In this document: positions 52,536-62,121 of the stretch, one piece after another
Position numbering within the stretch: the stretch's first letter is position 1
How the letters are laid out: each line of letters opens with the position of its first letter
Assembly: GCF_024701975.1 (NCBI RefSeq)
Contig: NZ_JANLNM010000012.1
Coordinates: 79,226 to 143,225 of the forward strand
Length of the DNA stretch: 64,000 nucleotides
Origin: Variovorax sp. ZS18.2.2
GTDB taxonomy: Bacteria; Pseudomonadota; Gammaproteobacteria; Burkholderiales; Burkholderiaceae_C
Direction: 5' to 3'
Notes under the pieces: model-generated
The model's database searches: none
What the model saw: only the letters and a program-made list of their open reading frames with translations
Told to the model about the DNA's origin: nothing
Translations under genes and position numbers: made by a program

Positions 52536-52645
52536 TTTCGCTCGCCCCCAGGCTGCGCGGCACTTCGTGTCCGCTGCGCCTCCCCCTACCGGGGGCAACA
52601 CCTGCGGACCGGCAGAGCCGGCTCCGTGGTGTTTCGCGAAACAAG

Positions 52646-52672
52646 AAGCCCGTCTTTCGACGGGCTTTTTTA
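52646..52672 (+). terminator. Intrinsic terminator of groESL
   Basis: A 9-bp stem AAGCCCGTC/GACGGGCTT with loop TTTC, followed by a T-run, 110 bp after groEL. Confidence 0.9.
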
Positions 52673-52788
52673 TGGGCGCGAGCATAATCCCCGCCCTTGC
52701 GATCCTGAATCGCATCAGGTCAGCCACGCCATGTCGAAGCCAGCCTGCCCATTGAATTCGATCCATCCTTTCAGGACTTCGGCGGGCT

Positions 52789-53340
52789 GTGTTCGAGCGT
52801 TATTACCGCGAATTGCTGGGCTTTCTTTCCCGAAAAGTGTCTGACCGCAGTGTCGCGGCCGACATGACCCAGGAAAGCTACGCGCGCGTCTACGCGGCCC
52901 AGGCTTCGGGCTCGACCATCGGCGACCCGCGCGCACTGCTGTACCAGACTGCCCGCAATCTCGTGATCGACCACCAGCGCCACGGCGAAGTCCGCGCCGG
53001 CGTGGAACTCCCGCCTGCACAAGTCGAACCCGTCGAAGCGCACGCCTCCCGCAATTGCGAACCGGAGACGGCACTGGCCTCGCGCCAGGGCGTCTCGGCC
53101 CTGGTCTCGGTCATCGACAACCTGCCGCCGCGCTGCCGCGAGGCCTTCATGCTCAACCGCTTCGAAGGCCTTACATATGCCCAGGTCGGCGCGCACATGG
53201 GCATTTCAGTCAAGATGGTGGAGCAGCACATCAAGCATGCGCTGGATGCCTGTGAGCGTTGCCGCGCACGGTCCGCGGGCGAAGACGCTGCAGGCCCCCA
53301 TGCTCCGCGCAAGAAACTGAATCGATCCCGCCACGAATGA
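52789..53340 (+). CDS. fecI: FecI-type ECF sigma factor
   Basis: A 183-residue sigma-70 family protein of the iron-uptake ECF group. Region 2 is visible in YYRELLGFLSRKVSDRSVAADMTQESYARVY with DPRALLYQTARNLVIDHQR. Region 4 is ALVSVIDNLPPRCREAFMLNRFEGLTYAQVGAHMGISVKMVEQHI. The start is GTG 52789. It is followed by fecR and a receptor with an N-terminal signalling domain, the classic cell-surface signalling set. Confidence 0.92.
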   Translation: MFERYYRELLGFLSRKVSDRSVAADMTQESYARVYAAQASGSTIGDPRALLYQTARNLVIDHQRHGEVRAGVELPPAQVEPVEAHASRNCEPETALASRQGVSALVSVIDNLPPRCREAFMLNRFEGLTYAQVGAHMGISVKMVEQHIKHALDACERCRARSAGEDAAGPHAPRKKLNRSRHE

Positions 53341-53360
53341 ACCGGGGATCTTCTTCCTCG

Positions 53361-53389
53361 ACCTAGGGTATACGACGCCTTGTACGTCT
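53361..53389 (+). promoter_or_regulatory. Putative FecI-dependent promoter before fecR
   Basis: ACCTAGGGTAT followed 13 bp later by CGTCT. The same two blocks with the same spacing lie before the receptor gene at 54565. It is likely the -35/-10 pair recognised by the adjacent sigma factor. Confidence 0.7.
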
Positions 53390-53413
53390 ACTCAGACAAG
53401 AACCAGCGCCTCC

Positions 53414-54511
53414 ATGAGCAAACCACCCACCCCACCGGCCGACGCTTCGCGAACGCGCGAAGAAGCGCTGGACTGGTTTGTCCGCCGCCGCAGCGAAGGA
53501 TTCAGTCCCCAGGAGGAAGAGGCCTTCCAGACCTGGCTCGCCGCCGATGTCACGCATCGCGAGGCGTTCGATCGCTGGCACGGCGAATGGCATGCCTTCG
53601 ACGACATACCGCAGGAAACGAGAAACCTGCTGCAGCGCAGCCTCGCGTACGACAAAGCCATGGACGCCACCAGTCCGGCCGGCGCCGGCTTGGCGGCAGC
53701 CGAGCTCCGGCGTCCACCGGTCGAGACGCGAACCACACCATCGCGGCGCAGCATTCTGATCCCGGTTGGCGTCATGGCCGTCGTCGCAGCCGTGATGACG
53801 GGCTCGAGCCTGTTCGCCTGGAACCACTGGCAGGCCCGGCCGGTGTTCACGCAAGCACTCGCCACCCAGCGCGGCCAACAGATGGAGGTGCCGATGCCCG
53901 ACGGCACACGCCTGCGGCTCGATACCGCGACACGACTGGAAGTTGCCTATTACCGCCAGCGCCGCGAGGTCAGGCTGCTGGAGGGTCAGGCGGCTTTTTC
54001 GGTGCAACGCAATCCCGAACGCCCCTTCCACGTATTCGCCGGGCCGGTTCGCATCACCGTCGTCGGCACCCGCTTCTTCGTCCGGCACACGCCAAGCATG
54101 CCCGGAGACGATGGCGTTCACATTGCCGTGGAGGAAGGCAAGGTACAGGTCGGACATGCGGCTGGGGACGCAGGAGTCTCAGGGGTCATCCTCTCGCCCG
54201 GGCAACAGGTTTCCAGCAACACACAGGGCGTGCTTTCCGCCGTCTCTCCCGTGTCCAGCGCAGGCGCCGCTCCCTGGCGTGAGCACCGTGTCAGCTTCGA
54301 CAACCTGCGGCTTGACCGCGCGCTGGCCGAGTTGGCCCGGTACCGCGATCTGCAACTCGTGATCCGCGACCCCACCGTGGCCGCCCTGCAGATCACCGGC
54401 GTTTTCGATCCGCGGGACATGGCGACCTTTCGGCGCGTCCTGCCGGCATCGCTGCCCGTTCGACTGAAAGAGGCGGGAGGCGGCACCGCGGAAGTGGTCC
54501 TGGCGCGTTAG
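53414..54511 (+). CDS. fecR: FecR-family anti-sigma/signal transducer
   Basis: A 365-residue inner membrane protein. The cytosolic N-terminus (REEALDWFVRRRSEGFSPQEEEAFQTWLAADVTHREAFDR) binds the sigma factor, and a single membrane segment follows (ILIPVGVMAVVAAVMTGSSLFAW, about 115-137). The periplasmic FecR domain is seen in MEVPMPDGTRLRLDTATRLEV and GPVRITVVGTRFFVRH. It would pass the signal from the receptor's N-terminal domain to FecI. Confidence 0.92.
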   Translation: MSKPPTPPADASRTREEALDWFVRRRSEGFSPQEEEAFQTWLAADVTHREAFDRWHGEWHAFDDIPQETRNLLQRSLAYDKAMDATSPAGAGLAAAELRRPPVETRTTPSRRSILIPVGVMAVVAAVMTGSSLFAWNHWQARPVFTQALATQRGQQMEVPMPDGTRLRLDTATRLEVAYYRQRREVRLLEGQAAFSVQRNPERPFHVFAGPVRITVVGTRFFVRHTPSMPGDDGVHIAVEEGKVQVGHAAGDAGVSGVILSPGQQVSSNTQGVLSAVSPVSSAGAAPWREHRVSFDNLRLDRALAELARYRDLQLVIRDPTVAALQITGVFDPRDMATFRRVLPASLPVRLKEAGGGTAEVVLAR

Positions 54512-54564
54512 TTCTCTCCGGCGACCCGTCGCTTGTCGTGGGGGCGCATTTTCTTGAAGGTCCG

Positions 54565-54593
54565 ACCTAGGGTATCCGGAGGGCAGTCCGTCT
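54565..54593 (+). promoter_or_regulatory. Putative FecI-dependent promoter before the receptor gene
   Basis: ACCTAGGGTAT-N13-CGTCT, identical in both blocks and spacing to the site at 53361, 44 bp before the receptor start. Confidence 0.72.
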
Positions 54594-54637
54594 TCACGGC
54601 TAAGAGCCATTCGTTTTACTTCTGGAGGATCCGCTTC

Positions 54638-57058
54638 ATGTCCCGCCCCCCGCTGCGCCCCGCGCTGCTCGTCCTTGCCTGCGCGCTGGCATTCGCCGCC
54701 GTACCGTCGCGCGCCCAGCACGCCGATGCCGAACTGCCGAACACGACCCTCCAGTTCGGCATCGCCGCAAAGCCGCTGAGCCAGGCCCTTGGCGACTGGG
54801 CCCTTCAGACGCGCATGCAGTTGATCGTCGAGCATGCGCTGGTGAGAGGCAAGACGGCACCGGCCGTCTCCGGCACCATGACGCCGCGGCAGGCCTTGAA
54901 CCGACTGCTCGCGGGCAGCGGGCTGGCCTCCAGGATCGACGGCGCTGCGGTGATCGTCAAGGAAGCGCCGGCCCCGACATCGGAAGCGACCCTGCCCGCG
55001 GTGACGGTTGCAGCCACGGCGGAAGAAGAAACAGTCGACGGGCCGGTCCGCGGGTACGTAGCCAGGCGCAGTGCCAGCGCCACCAAGACCGACACGCCGC
55101 TCATCGAGACGCCCCAGTCGGTCTCGGTGGTCACGGCCGACCGCATGGACGCCATCGGCGCGCGAACGCTCGGCACGGCGCTGGGTTACACGCCCGGCGT
55201 CACGTCGGCGTACAGCGCCGACAGCCGCTTCGACTGGATTTCGCTGCGGGGTTTCACCAACTACACGCCCGGCAACTATTTGGACGGCATGCCGCTGCGC
55301 AACATGAACACCTGGGGTCTCTGGAGAACCGACAACTACGGCCTGGAGCGAGTCGACATCCTGCGCGGCCCCGCCTCTGTCCTGTTCGGCCAGGGCAGCC
55401 CGGGCGGCATCATCAACCAGACCAGCAAGCGTCCGACGGCCGAGCCGCTGCGCGAAATGAAGGTGGAGGTCGGCGACCACTCGCGGCGCCAGGTCTCGGG
55501 CGATTTTTCGGGCCCCCTGGACGATGAAGGGAAGTGGCTCTATCGCATCACCGGCGTCGTGCGCGATGCCAACCTGCCGATCGATGCCAAGGAAAAGGAC
55601 AACCGGACCTATCTCGCACCGTCCCTGACATGGCGTCCGTCGTCTGACACCAAGCTCACGCTGCTTTCCCAGTTCCTGCGCGATCGTTCCGGCGTGGTCT
55701 ACAACGCGGCGCCGGTCAAGGGAACGCTGCTGCCCAATCCGAACGGCAGGATTTCCGCCTCGACCTTTCTGGGAGAACCTGATTTCGACCGGTTCAATCA
55801 GGACCAGTGGATGGTCGGCTATCAGTTCGAACACCGCTTCAGCGATACCTGGACCGTGCGCCAGAACCTGCGCTATGGACGGTTGAAGGTGGACATGCGG
55901 CAGACCTGGCCAGGCGCCGGATTCATCACCGTCGACCCCGATAACCCAGCCAGCCCAGCCAACTTCCGCCTGTTCGACCGGGTGGCCTTCGGCAGCAAGG
56001 AAAAGGCAAAGCAATTCGTGGTCGACAACCAGGCCGAAGCCAAGTTCCAGCTCGGCGGCACGCAGCACACCACGCTGATCGGCCTGGAGCACCAACGCTC
56101 GCGCTTTGATCAGACAACCTTCTACGGTGGTGGCTTCGCGCCGATCGACGTATTCGCGCCGGTCTATGGTGGCCCGTACACCGTGCCGGACCCATTCATC
56201 TCCTCCGACACCACATTGACCCAGACCGGCATCTATCTGCAGGACCAGATCAAGTTCGGCGAGAACTGGGTTGCGACGGTGGGCGGCCGCTACGACAGTG
56301 CCGAGACCGAATCGACGGACCGCCTGACCGACACATTCACGAAGACCCGCAGCCACAAGTTCACCAAGCGCGCCGGGCTGGTCTACCTGGCGCCCAACGG
56401 CTGGGCACCCTACGTGGGCTACTCGGAATCCTTCACGCCGGTGCTGGTGATCAATCCGGACACGAAGAGCCCCTTCAATCCCGAGACCGGTCGCCAGTAC
56501 GAAGCGGGCATCCGCTACCAGCCGCCAGGTACCAAGAGCAGCTACAGCGCGGCGATCTTCGATCTGCGGCGCAGGAACTACATCTCGTACACCCCGGATG
56601 TTCAGCCCAAGCAGACCGGCGAGGTCCTGTCGCGCGGTCTTGAACTGGAGGCACTGTTCCAGCCGATTCCGCGAATGAACGTGACGGCCTCCTACACCTG
56701 GATTCCGCAGTACAAGGTGATCGCCAGCAGCAACCCCAAGGAAATCGGCACGCAGCCCAATGCGGTCGCCAAGCAGCGGGTAGCGCTCTGGGTCGATTAC
56801 CGTTTTGCCAATGGCATCAAGGCCGGTCTGGGTGTGCGCTATTCGGGCTCCACCCATGGCGAAGGCAGCGCGGCACCGGCCAAGGTTCCGGGCTACACGC
56901 TGTTCGATGCGATGCTGGGATACGACTTCGAGCGCTGGAGCCTGGCGCTCAACCTGCGCAACCTGACCAACAAGGCCTACTTGGGCGGTTGCGATGCCAA
57001 CGGCTGCTCCTACGGCGATCTGCGGCAGGTGTCCGCCACGGCGACTTACCGCTGGTAG
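54638..57058 (+). CDS. TonB-dependent siderophore transducer receptor (FecA/FpvA type)
   Basis: An 806-residue outer membrane receptor. After the signal peptide (cleavage near SRAQ) comes a secretin/TonB short N-terminal domain (about 30-105: TLQFGIAAKPLSQALGDWALQTRMQLIVEH), which signals to FecR. The plug follows (ATKTDTPLIETPQSVSVVTADRM, VDILRGPASVLFGQGSPGG), and the barrel ends SATATYRW. The start is set by TGGAGGATCC and the signal peptide. Ligand import would induce its own synthesis through FecI. Confidence 0.95.
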   Translation: MSRPPLRPALLVLACALAFAAVPSRAQHADAELPNTTLQFGIAAKPLSQALGDWALQTRMQLIVEHALVRGKTAPAVSGTMTPRQALNRLLAGSGLASRIDGAAVIVKEAPAPTSEATLPAVTVAATAEEETVDGPVRGYVARRSASATKTDTPLIETPQSVSVVTADRMDAIGARTLGTALGYTPGVTSAYSADSRFDWISLRGFTNYTPGNYLDGMPLRNMNTWGLWRTDNYGLERVDILRGPASVLFGQGSPGGIINQTSKRPTAEPLREMKVEVGDHSRRQVSGDFSGPLDDEGKWLYRITGVVRDANLPIDAKEKDNRTYLAPSLTWRPSSDTKLTLLSQFLRDRSGVVYNAAPVKGTLLPNPNGRISASTFLGEPDFDRFNQDQWMVGYQFEHRFSDTWTVRQNLRYGRLKVDMRQTWPGAGFITVDPDNPASPANFRLFDRVAFGSKEKAKQFVVDNQAEAKFQLGGTQHTTLIGLEHQRSRFDQTTFYGGGFAPIDVFAPVYGGPYTVPDPFISSDTTLTQTGIYLQDQIKFGENWVATVGGRYDSAETESTDRLTDTFTKTRSHKFTKRAGLVYLAPNGWAPYVGYSESFTPVLVINPDTKSPFNPETGRQYEAGIRYQPPGTKSSYSAAIFDLRRRNYISYTPDVQPKQTGEVLSRGLELEALFQPIPRMNVTASYTWIPQYKVIASSNPKEIGTQPNAVAKQRVALWVDYRFANGIKAGLGVRYSGSTHGEGSAAPAKVPGYTLFDAMLGYDFERWSLALNLRNLTNKAYLGGCDANGCSYGDLRQVSATATYRW

Positions 57059-57104
57059 ATCGCGGCGCTCCGACGAGCGCCGTCCCGTTGTCCGAACGCG
57101 CCGG

Positions 57105-58577
57105 TTATCGAAACTGATCGCGCAGCGCCATGTACAGCACCTGGAAGCGCGCATGCCGCGTCTTGTGTCCATCGGCCCCTTCGGAAGAAGGCACCAGTTG
57201 CTGCTTGACCGGCGGCAGCGTGCACACCTCGGCCACCGCGCCGCCATCGGCCAGCCACGCCAGGCGCGCCGCACCGAGCGCACCGCCCGTCTCGCTGCCC
57301 GCATACAACGTGAGCGGCACCTGGAAGATGTCGGCCAGCAACTGGCCCCACCAGATGCTGCGCGCGCCGCCGCCCACCAGCGCGACTTCGCGCAGCGGCA
57401 TGTCGGCCGGCAGGCGCAGGGTGTCGAAGCCGTCGCGCAAGCCAAAGCTCACGCCCTCGACCACGGCATAGGCGATCTCTGCGGAGCCGTGCGCGTGCGT
57501 GAGGCCGAACAGCGCGCCCTGCGCATTCGGGTTGTTGTGCGGCGAGCGTTCGCCCGACAGGTACGGCAGGAACAGCGGGCAGCGCGCCCGGTCCGCCGGC
57601 GCAACCGATGCCGCCGCCGCGAGCAGCGCGGATTCGTCGGCAAACTTGAATGCCTTGGCCGCCCAGCTCACTGCGCTTGCGGCCGAGAGCATCACCGACA
57701 TCTGGTGCCAGCGCTGGGGCAGCGCATGGCAGAAGGCATGCATCGCCTGCGCGGGATTCGGCAAAAAGCGGTCGGTCGAGACGAACACCACACCCGAAGT
57801 ACCGAGCGAGACGAACCCCTGCCCCGGTTCGACCAGGCCCATGCCGACCGCGCTTGCCGCGTTGTCGCCGGCACCGCCCGCAATCGGCACGGCACCGCCA
57901 TTGCCCACGCCCCAACGCGCCGCCAGTTCGGGCTTGAGCTGCGCCGACACCTCGCTGCCTTCGACCAGGCGCGGCATGTGGGCGCGCGTGAGCCCGGTGG
58001 CCGCGAGCAGTTCGTCGGACCAGTCGCGCGCGCCCACGTCGAGCCACAGCGTGCCGGCCGCATCCGACATCTCGCTGACCGCCTCGCCGCTGAGCATGAA
58101 GCGCAGCCAATCCTTGGGCAGCAGCACGCGTGCCGTGCGCTTGAAGATGCCCGGCTCGTGCTCGCGCACCCACAGGAGCTTGGGCGCGGTGAACCCGGGC
58201 ATCGCAAGATTGCCCGCGATCTCGCCGAGCCGCGGCACGGCACGCGTGAGTTCCTCGCACTGCGCACCGCTGCGTCCGTCGTTCCAGAGGATGGCCGGGC
58301 GCAGCACCTCGCCCGCCGCATCGAGCAGCGTGGCGCCGTGCATCTGCCCCGACAGGCCGATGGCCCGCACGGCGGCCAGCGCATCCCCATGCGAGCCCCG
58401 CAACTCCGCCATGATTTCTTCCAGCGCCTGCCACCATTGGCTCGGTGCCTGCTCCGACCAGAGCGGATGCGGCCGTTTGACCGTGAGTGCCGCGCGCGCC
58501 ACGGCAACGATGCGGTGATCGTCGGCGAGCAACAGCGCCTTGAGCTCGGACGTGCCGAGGTCGAGTCCCAAATACAA
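57105..58577 (-). CDS. xylB: Xylulokinase
   Basis: A 490-residue FGGY-family kinase that phosphorylates D-xylulose. The N-terminal phosphate loop is LGLDLGTSELKALLL, followed by IGLSGQMHGATLLD typical of xylulokinases. The catalytic Asp lies in PIAGGAGDNAASAVG, and the C-terminal ADP loop is ALVGGGARSIWW. It is last in the polyol operon and would act on xylulose formed from arabitol or xylitol. Confidence 0.93.
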   Translation of the reverse strand: MYLGLDLGTSELKALLLADDHRIVAVARAALTVKRPHPLWSEQAPSQWWQALEEIMAELRGSHGDALAAVRAIGLSGQMHGATLLDAAGEVLRPAILWNDGRSGAQCEELTRAVPRLGEIAGNLAMPGFTAPKLLWVREHEPGIFKRTARVLLPKDWLRFMLSGEAVSEMSDAAGTLWLDVGARDWSDELLAATGLTRAHMPRLVEGSEVSAQLKPELAARWGVGNGGAVPIAGGAGDNAASAVGMGLVEPGQGFVSLGTSGVVFVSTDRFLPNPAQAMHAFCHALPQRWHQMSVMLSAASAVSWAAKAFKFADESALLAAAASVAPADRARCPLFLPYLSGERSPHNNPNAQGALFGLTHAHGSAEIAYAVVEGVSFGLRDGFDTLRLPADMPLREVALVGGGARSIWWGQLLADIFQVPLTLYAGSETGGALGAARLAWLADGGAVAEVCTLPPVKQQLVPSSEGADGHKTRHARFQVLYMALRDQFR

Positions 58578-58602
58578 AATGAGCTCCCTGCTTTTCTGAC
58601 TA

Positions 58603-59559
58603 CTACGAAGAAATACCCGAGCCGAAGCGGGTGTCGGCCTGGCGCCGGAACTCGCTGGGCGTCATGCCCTTGATCTCCAGAAAGCGCCGGTTGAAATTCG
58701 CCACGTTGTTGAAGCCGACCTGATAGCAGATGTCCGTCACGTAGTGGTCGGTCTGCATCAGCAGGTGGCAGGCGCTGTTGATGCGCACGCGGTTGACGAA
58801 ATCGGTGAAGCTGTTGCCGGTCGAGCGCCGGAAGAAGCGGCTGAAGCGGCTCTCGCTCATGCCCAGCTCGGCCGCCACATCCGACATCGCGATCGGCTCC
58901 GCCATGTTGTTGGTGATGCGGTTGACGACGTCGTTGATCTGGTCGACCTGTGCATCGCCGTCGCTGCCCTGCGCGCCCTGCATCTGCACGCTCGACAGCA
59001 GCCGGTAGTCGGTGCACTGCGCGAGGTCGGCCATGAACTCCAGGAACAGGCCGAGCCGGCGCACACCGCGCGCGGCCTTGATGTTGTCCCAGTGCGTCTG
59101 CGCCTCCTGCGACATGCCGAAGAACTCGATGCCGTGGCGCGCGCGCTCCAGCAGTTGCATCACTTCGCGCAGTTCCGGAATCTCGGCCGCGGCCAGTTCG
59201 ATCGGCTCGTGGCGGAACTGGATCACCCGGTCACGCCCCGCGGCGCCGCCTTCGGGCACGTCGAGCGAGATCCAGTTGTGCGGCAGCCGCGGCCCGCAGA
59301 GCACGAGGTGCCCAGGCTGGAACGGTCCGATCCAGTCGCCGATGAAAGCCTTGCCCGAGGTCTCGGTGATCAGGTGCAGCTCGTAGTCTTCATGGAAGTG
59401 CCATCGCACCAGCGGACTCGGAAAACCGTGCGCGAGACAGCGCACCAGGCCGGTTTCTTCGGCCGCCTCGTAGCCCAGCGAGGGCGAGCGCGCAAAGTCG
59501 CGCTCCAGCTCGGGTTGGCGCTGACGGGGGACCGAACGTTTGCGTGTGGACGTCGTCAT
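58603..59559 (-). CDS. AraC-family regulator of polyol use
   Basis: A 318-residue regulator. The N-terminal cupin-like sensor (VRWHFHEDYELHLI, QPGHLVLCGPRLPHNWIS) is followed by two HTH motifs in the last 100 residues: AMSDVAAELGMSESRFSRFFRRSTG and VTDICYQVGFNNVANFNRRFLEIKGMTPSEFR. It lies inside the polyol operon between the fructokinase and xylulokinase, so it probably activates it. The effector is likely a polyol. Confidence 0.92.
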   Translation of the reverse strand: MTTSTRKRSVPRQRQPELERDFARSPSLGYEAAEETGLVRCLAHGFPSPLVRWHFHEDYELHLITETSGKAFIGDWIGPFQPGHLVLCGPRLPHNWISLDVPEGGAAGRDRVIQFRHEPIELAAAEIPELREVMQLLERARHGIEFFGMSQEAQTHWDNIKAARGVRRLGLFLEFMADLAQCTDYRLLSSVQMQGAQGSDGDAQVDQINDVVNRITNNMAEPIAMSDVAAELGMSESRFSRFFRRSTGNSFTDFVNRVRINSACHLLMQTDHYVTDICYQVGFNNVANFNRRFLEIKGMTPSEFRRQADTRFGSGISS

Positions 59560-59590
59560 GGCAGCAGGAAGGCAAGACCTGGAAGCAGCC

Positions 59591-60538
59591 TCAATTGTCC
59601 GCCTGGGCCAGCGCGTTGTGAACGGCTTCCAGGGTGGGTGGGTCCGCGCCTTCGCGGGTGCAGTTCAGGGCGGCGGCGGTGGCGGCGAAGCGCATCACTT
59701 CGGTCCAGGCTTCGTCGCTCAGTTCGCCGAGCTGGGCCGGGTGCTCGACGCCATGCGCGAGCAGCGACACCGAAAGCCCCGCCGTGAAGGTGTCGCCCGC
59801 GCCGATGGTGTCGACCACGGTGACGCGCGGTGCCGCCACGGTGAGCGGCGCGTGCCCCGTGCGCCAGAGCGTGGCACCCGCGCCGCCGCGCGTGACGATC
59901 ACCGCGCGCGCGCCGGCCTTCAGGCAGTCCGCGGCCAGTGCGTCGACCGGCTGGCCGGGTGCGAGCAGTTCGGCGTCTTCGTCGCTGAGCTTGACCAGGT
60001 CGGCCATCGTCAGCCAGTTCGTCACGCGGTTGCGGAATGCGGCCATGTCCGGGATCAGGCTCGGCCGCACGTTGGGGTCGAACACGATCACGCAGCGCCC
60101 GGCGTTGGCGGTGATGAGGTCGGCGATGCGCGTCGAAGCCGGTTCCTGCAGCAGCGAGATCGAGCCGAAATGCAGGAAACGGCAGTCCGCCGGCAGCTGC
60201 GGCAGCGGCTCGGGCGACCATGTCGCATCGGCGCTGCCGCGCGTGTAGAACGCGTAGCGATTCGTCTGCGGCGTGCGCTCGACAAAGGCCAGCGTCGAAG
60301 GCGCGTTGCTGCGCAGGATGAAGCTGGTGTCCACGCCGTTGCCTGCCAGGAAGCCCATCAACCGTTCGCCGAACAGGTCGGTCGACAGCTGCGTGAGAAA
60401 GCCGGTGTGCACCCCTAGGCGCGCACAGGCCACGGCCGTGTTGAGCGGTGAGCCGCCCTCGTGGCCGAGGAACGCCAGGGTGCCCGCCTCGCTGGCGGTG
60501 AAATCGATCAGGGCTTCGCCCGTGAGTGCAATTCGCAT
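59591..60538 (-). CDS. PfkB-family fructokinase
   Basis: A 315-residue sugar kinase. It starts RIALTGEALIDF, has the substrate loop GGSPLNTAVACARLG and the C-terminal PfkB motif DTIGAGDTFTAGL with the catalytic Asp. In this operon it would phosphorylate fructose produced by mannitol or sorbitol dehydrogenase. The start at 60538 is chosen over 60562, which would overlap the upstream gene. Confidence 0.9.
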   Translation of the reverse strand: MRIALTGEALIDFTASEAGTLAFLGHEGGSPLNTAVACARLGVHTGFLTQLSTDLFGERLMGFLAGNGVDTSFILRSNAPSTLAFVERTPQTNRYAFYTRGSADATWSPEPLPQLPADCRFLHFGSISLLQEPASTRIADLITANAGRCVIVFDPNVRPSLIPDMAAFRNRVTNWLTMADLVKLSDEDAELLAPGQPVDALAADCLKAGARAVIVTRGGAGATLWRTGHAPLTVAAPRVTVVDTIGAGDTFTAGLSVSLLAHGVEHPAQLGELSDEAWTEVMRFAATAAALNCTREGADPPTLEAVHNALAQADN

Positions 60539-60558
60539 GGTTCTTGAATCTCGTGGGG

Positions 60559-61230
60559 TCAAGTCAGGTCACTGGCATCGGCCAGGAAGCCGCGCTCGGC
60601 GGCCAGTGTGGCCGGATGGTCCAGCAATTCGGCAAAAAGGCGCGGCGGGATCGTGATGGCGCCGACACCCAGCGCCAGCAGCGACAGGTACGCCTCGCGC
60701 GACCGGATGCTCGCCACCAGCAGGCGCGTGCCCGACGAAGGCCGCTGCGCGACCAGCGACTGCATCTGCGCGATCAGCCCCAGCCCGTCGACACCGGCGT
60801 CTTCGAGCCGCCCGAGGTACGGCGCCGCATAGGCCGCGCCCAGCTGCGCCGCGAAGTGCGCCTGCTCGGGGGCGTACACGGCCGTCCAGGTCACGGGCAC
60901 GCCCTCGGCAATGAGCCGCGCGCCGGCATCGAGGCCCTGGCGCGTGGCGGGAACCTTCACGACCAGCTGGCCGCGGTCGAAATGCGAGAGCAGCACCCGC
61001 GCGTCTTCGAGCATGCCGTCGACCTCGCTCGAATACACCTGCGCCTGCACCTGCCGAGCGCCCAGGTCGAGACAGCGCTTCAGCAGGCCGGGCACCTCGC
61101 CGCGACCGACACCCGCGCGCTTGAGCAGCGTCGGATTGGTCGTCACGCCATGGACCACCGGGTGCGGCAGGCAGGTCCGCAGTTCGGTCAGGTCGGCGCT
61201 GTCGAGGTAGAGATGGAAATCTTCGTTCAT
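60559..61230 (-). CDS. Transaldolase-family protein (fructose-6-phosphate aldolase-like)
   Basis: A 223-residue class I aldolase of the small transaldolase family. The conserved HGVTTNPTLLKRAG is near residue 26, and the Schiff-base Lys lies in QLVVKVPATRQG. WTAVYAPEQAHFAAQLGAAYAAPYLGRL is the usual TAVYSxxQA block. It would act on the sugar phosphate formed by the kinases. It is 20 bp from the fructokinase. Confidence 0.87.
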   Translation of the reverse strand: MNEDFHLYLDSADLTELRTCLPHPVVHGVTTNPTLLKRAGVGRGEVPGLLKRCLDLGARQVQAQVYSSEVDGMLEDARVLLSHFDRGQLVVKVPATRQGLDAGARLIAEGVPVTWTAVYAPEQAHFAAQLGAAYAAPYLGRLEDAGVDGLGLIAQMQSLVAQRPSSGTRLLVASIRSREAYLSLLALGVGAITIPPRLFAELLDHPATLAAERGFLADASDLT

Positions 61231-61329
61231 GGACCGCGTGCTGCAAAGGAAACGGATCTTCTCACCGAGCCGGGTGCGATTCACCGCGCAAAAGGGATTC
61301 GTCCCGATACTTTCTTATCCGGCTTCATC

Positions 61330-62121
61330 TCAGCTCATGACGTTGCCGCCATCGACGTTCAACGTCTGCGCCGTGATGTAGCGCGCCTCGTCGCTGGCAA
61401 GGAACACCGCCGCCCCGACGATGTCGGCGGGCATGCCCATGCGCCCCAGCGGCACTTCGAGCCCCACACGCCGCTTCTTCTCTCCGAGTGGCAACCCTTC
61501 GGCCTTGGCGAACAGGCTGTCGACATGGTCCCACATCGGCGTATCGACCACGCCCGGCGCAATGCCGTTGACGCGGATGCCGTGCGGCGCCATGGCCAGC
61601 GCGGCGCTCTGCGTGTAGCTGATGACGGCTGCCTTGGTCGCGCAGTAGTGCGACACCAGCGCCTCGCCGCGGCGCCCCGCCTGCGAGGCCATGTTGATGA
61701 CCGACGCGCCCTCGGTGCCGGCCTCGACCATGTGGCGCAGCACCGCCTGCATCACGAAGAACATGCCCTTCACGTTGACGGCGAAGAGCTTGTCGAACGA
61801 GGCCTCGTCGCTGTCGAGCAGCGGCGCGAGGTCGAACACGGCCGCGTTGTTGAAGAGCGTGTGCACGGGGCCGAAGGCGCCAAGCGCTTCGGCCAGCAAA
61901 CGTTGAATGTCTTGCGTGCGCGTGACGTCCGCCGCGATGTAGACAAGGCGATTGGGATACCGCTGCTGCACCGCGCGCACAGCCTCCGGCGCACTGCCCG
62001 CACGGTCGATCACGCTGCAGCGCGCGCCCTCGGCGATGCAGGCCTCGGCCACCGCAAGACCGATGCCGCCGCCCGCACCGGTCAGCAGCACATGGCGGTC
62101 CTGCAGGCGGCCGTTCGTCAT
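61330..62121 (-). CDS. SDR-family polyol dehydrogenase (sorbitol dehydrogenase type)
   Basis: A 263-residue short-chain dehydrogenase. The NAD-binding motif is TGAGGGIGLAVAEA (about 14), NNAAVFD follows, and the active site is Ser in INMASQAGRR with YCATK. The C-terminus (LASDEARYITAQTLNVDGGN) is standard. The start at 62121 overlaps the mannitol dehydrogenase stop (ATGA). It probably oxidises sorbitol, iditol or galactitol. Confidence 0.9.
   Translation of the reverse strand: MTNGRLQDRHVLLTGAGGGIGLAVAEACIAEGARCSVIDRAGSAPEAVRAVQQRYPNRLVYIAADVTRTQDIQRLLAEALGAFGPVHTLFNNAAVFDLAPLLDSDEASFDKLFAVNVKGMFFVMQAVLRHMVEAGTEGASVINMASQAGRRGEALVSHYCATKAAVISYTQSAALAMAPHGIRVNGIAPGVVDTPMWDHVDSLFAKAEGLPLGEKKRRVGLEVPLGRMGMPADIVGAAVFLASDEARYITAQTLNVDGGNVMS

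Noticed and set aside
52631..52642. The GTTTCGCGAAAC palindrome after groEL as a regulatory site
   Set aside because: It lies just before the terminator in a non-coding tail and has no gene partner to regulate.
54179..57445. A 1088-codon open frame on the minus strand
   Set aside because: It lies antisense to fecR and the receptor gene, is rich in Arg, Ala and Gly in the way of high-GC shadow frames, and has no ribosome site.
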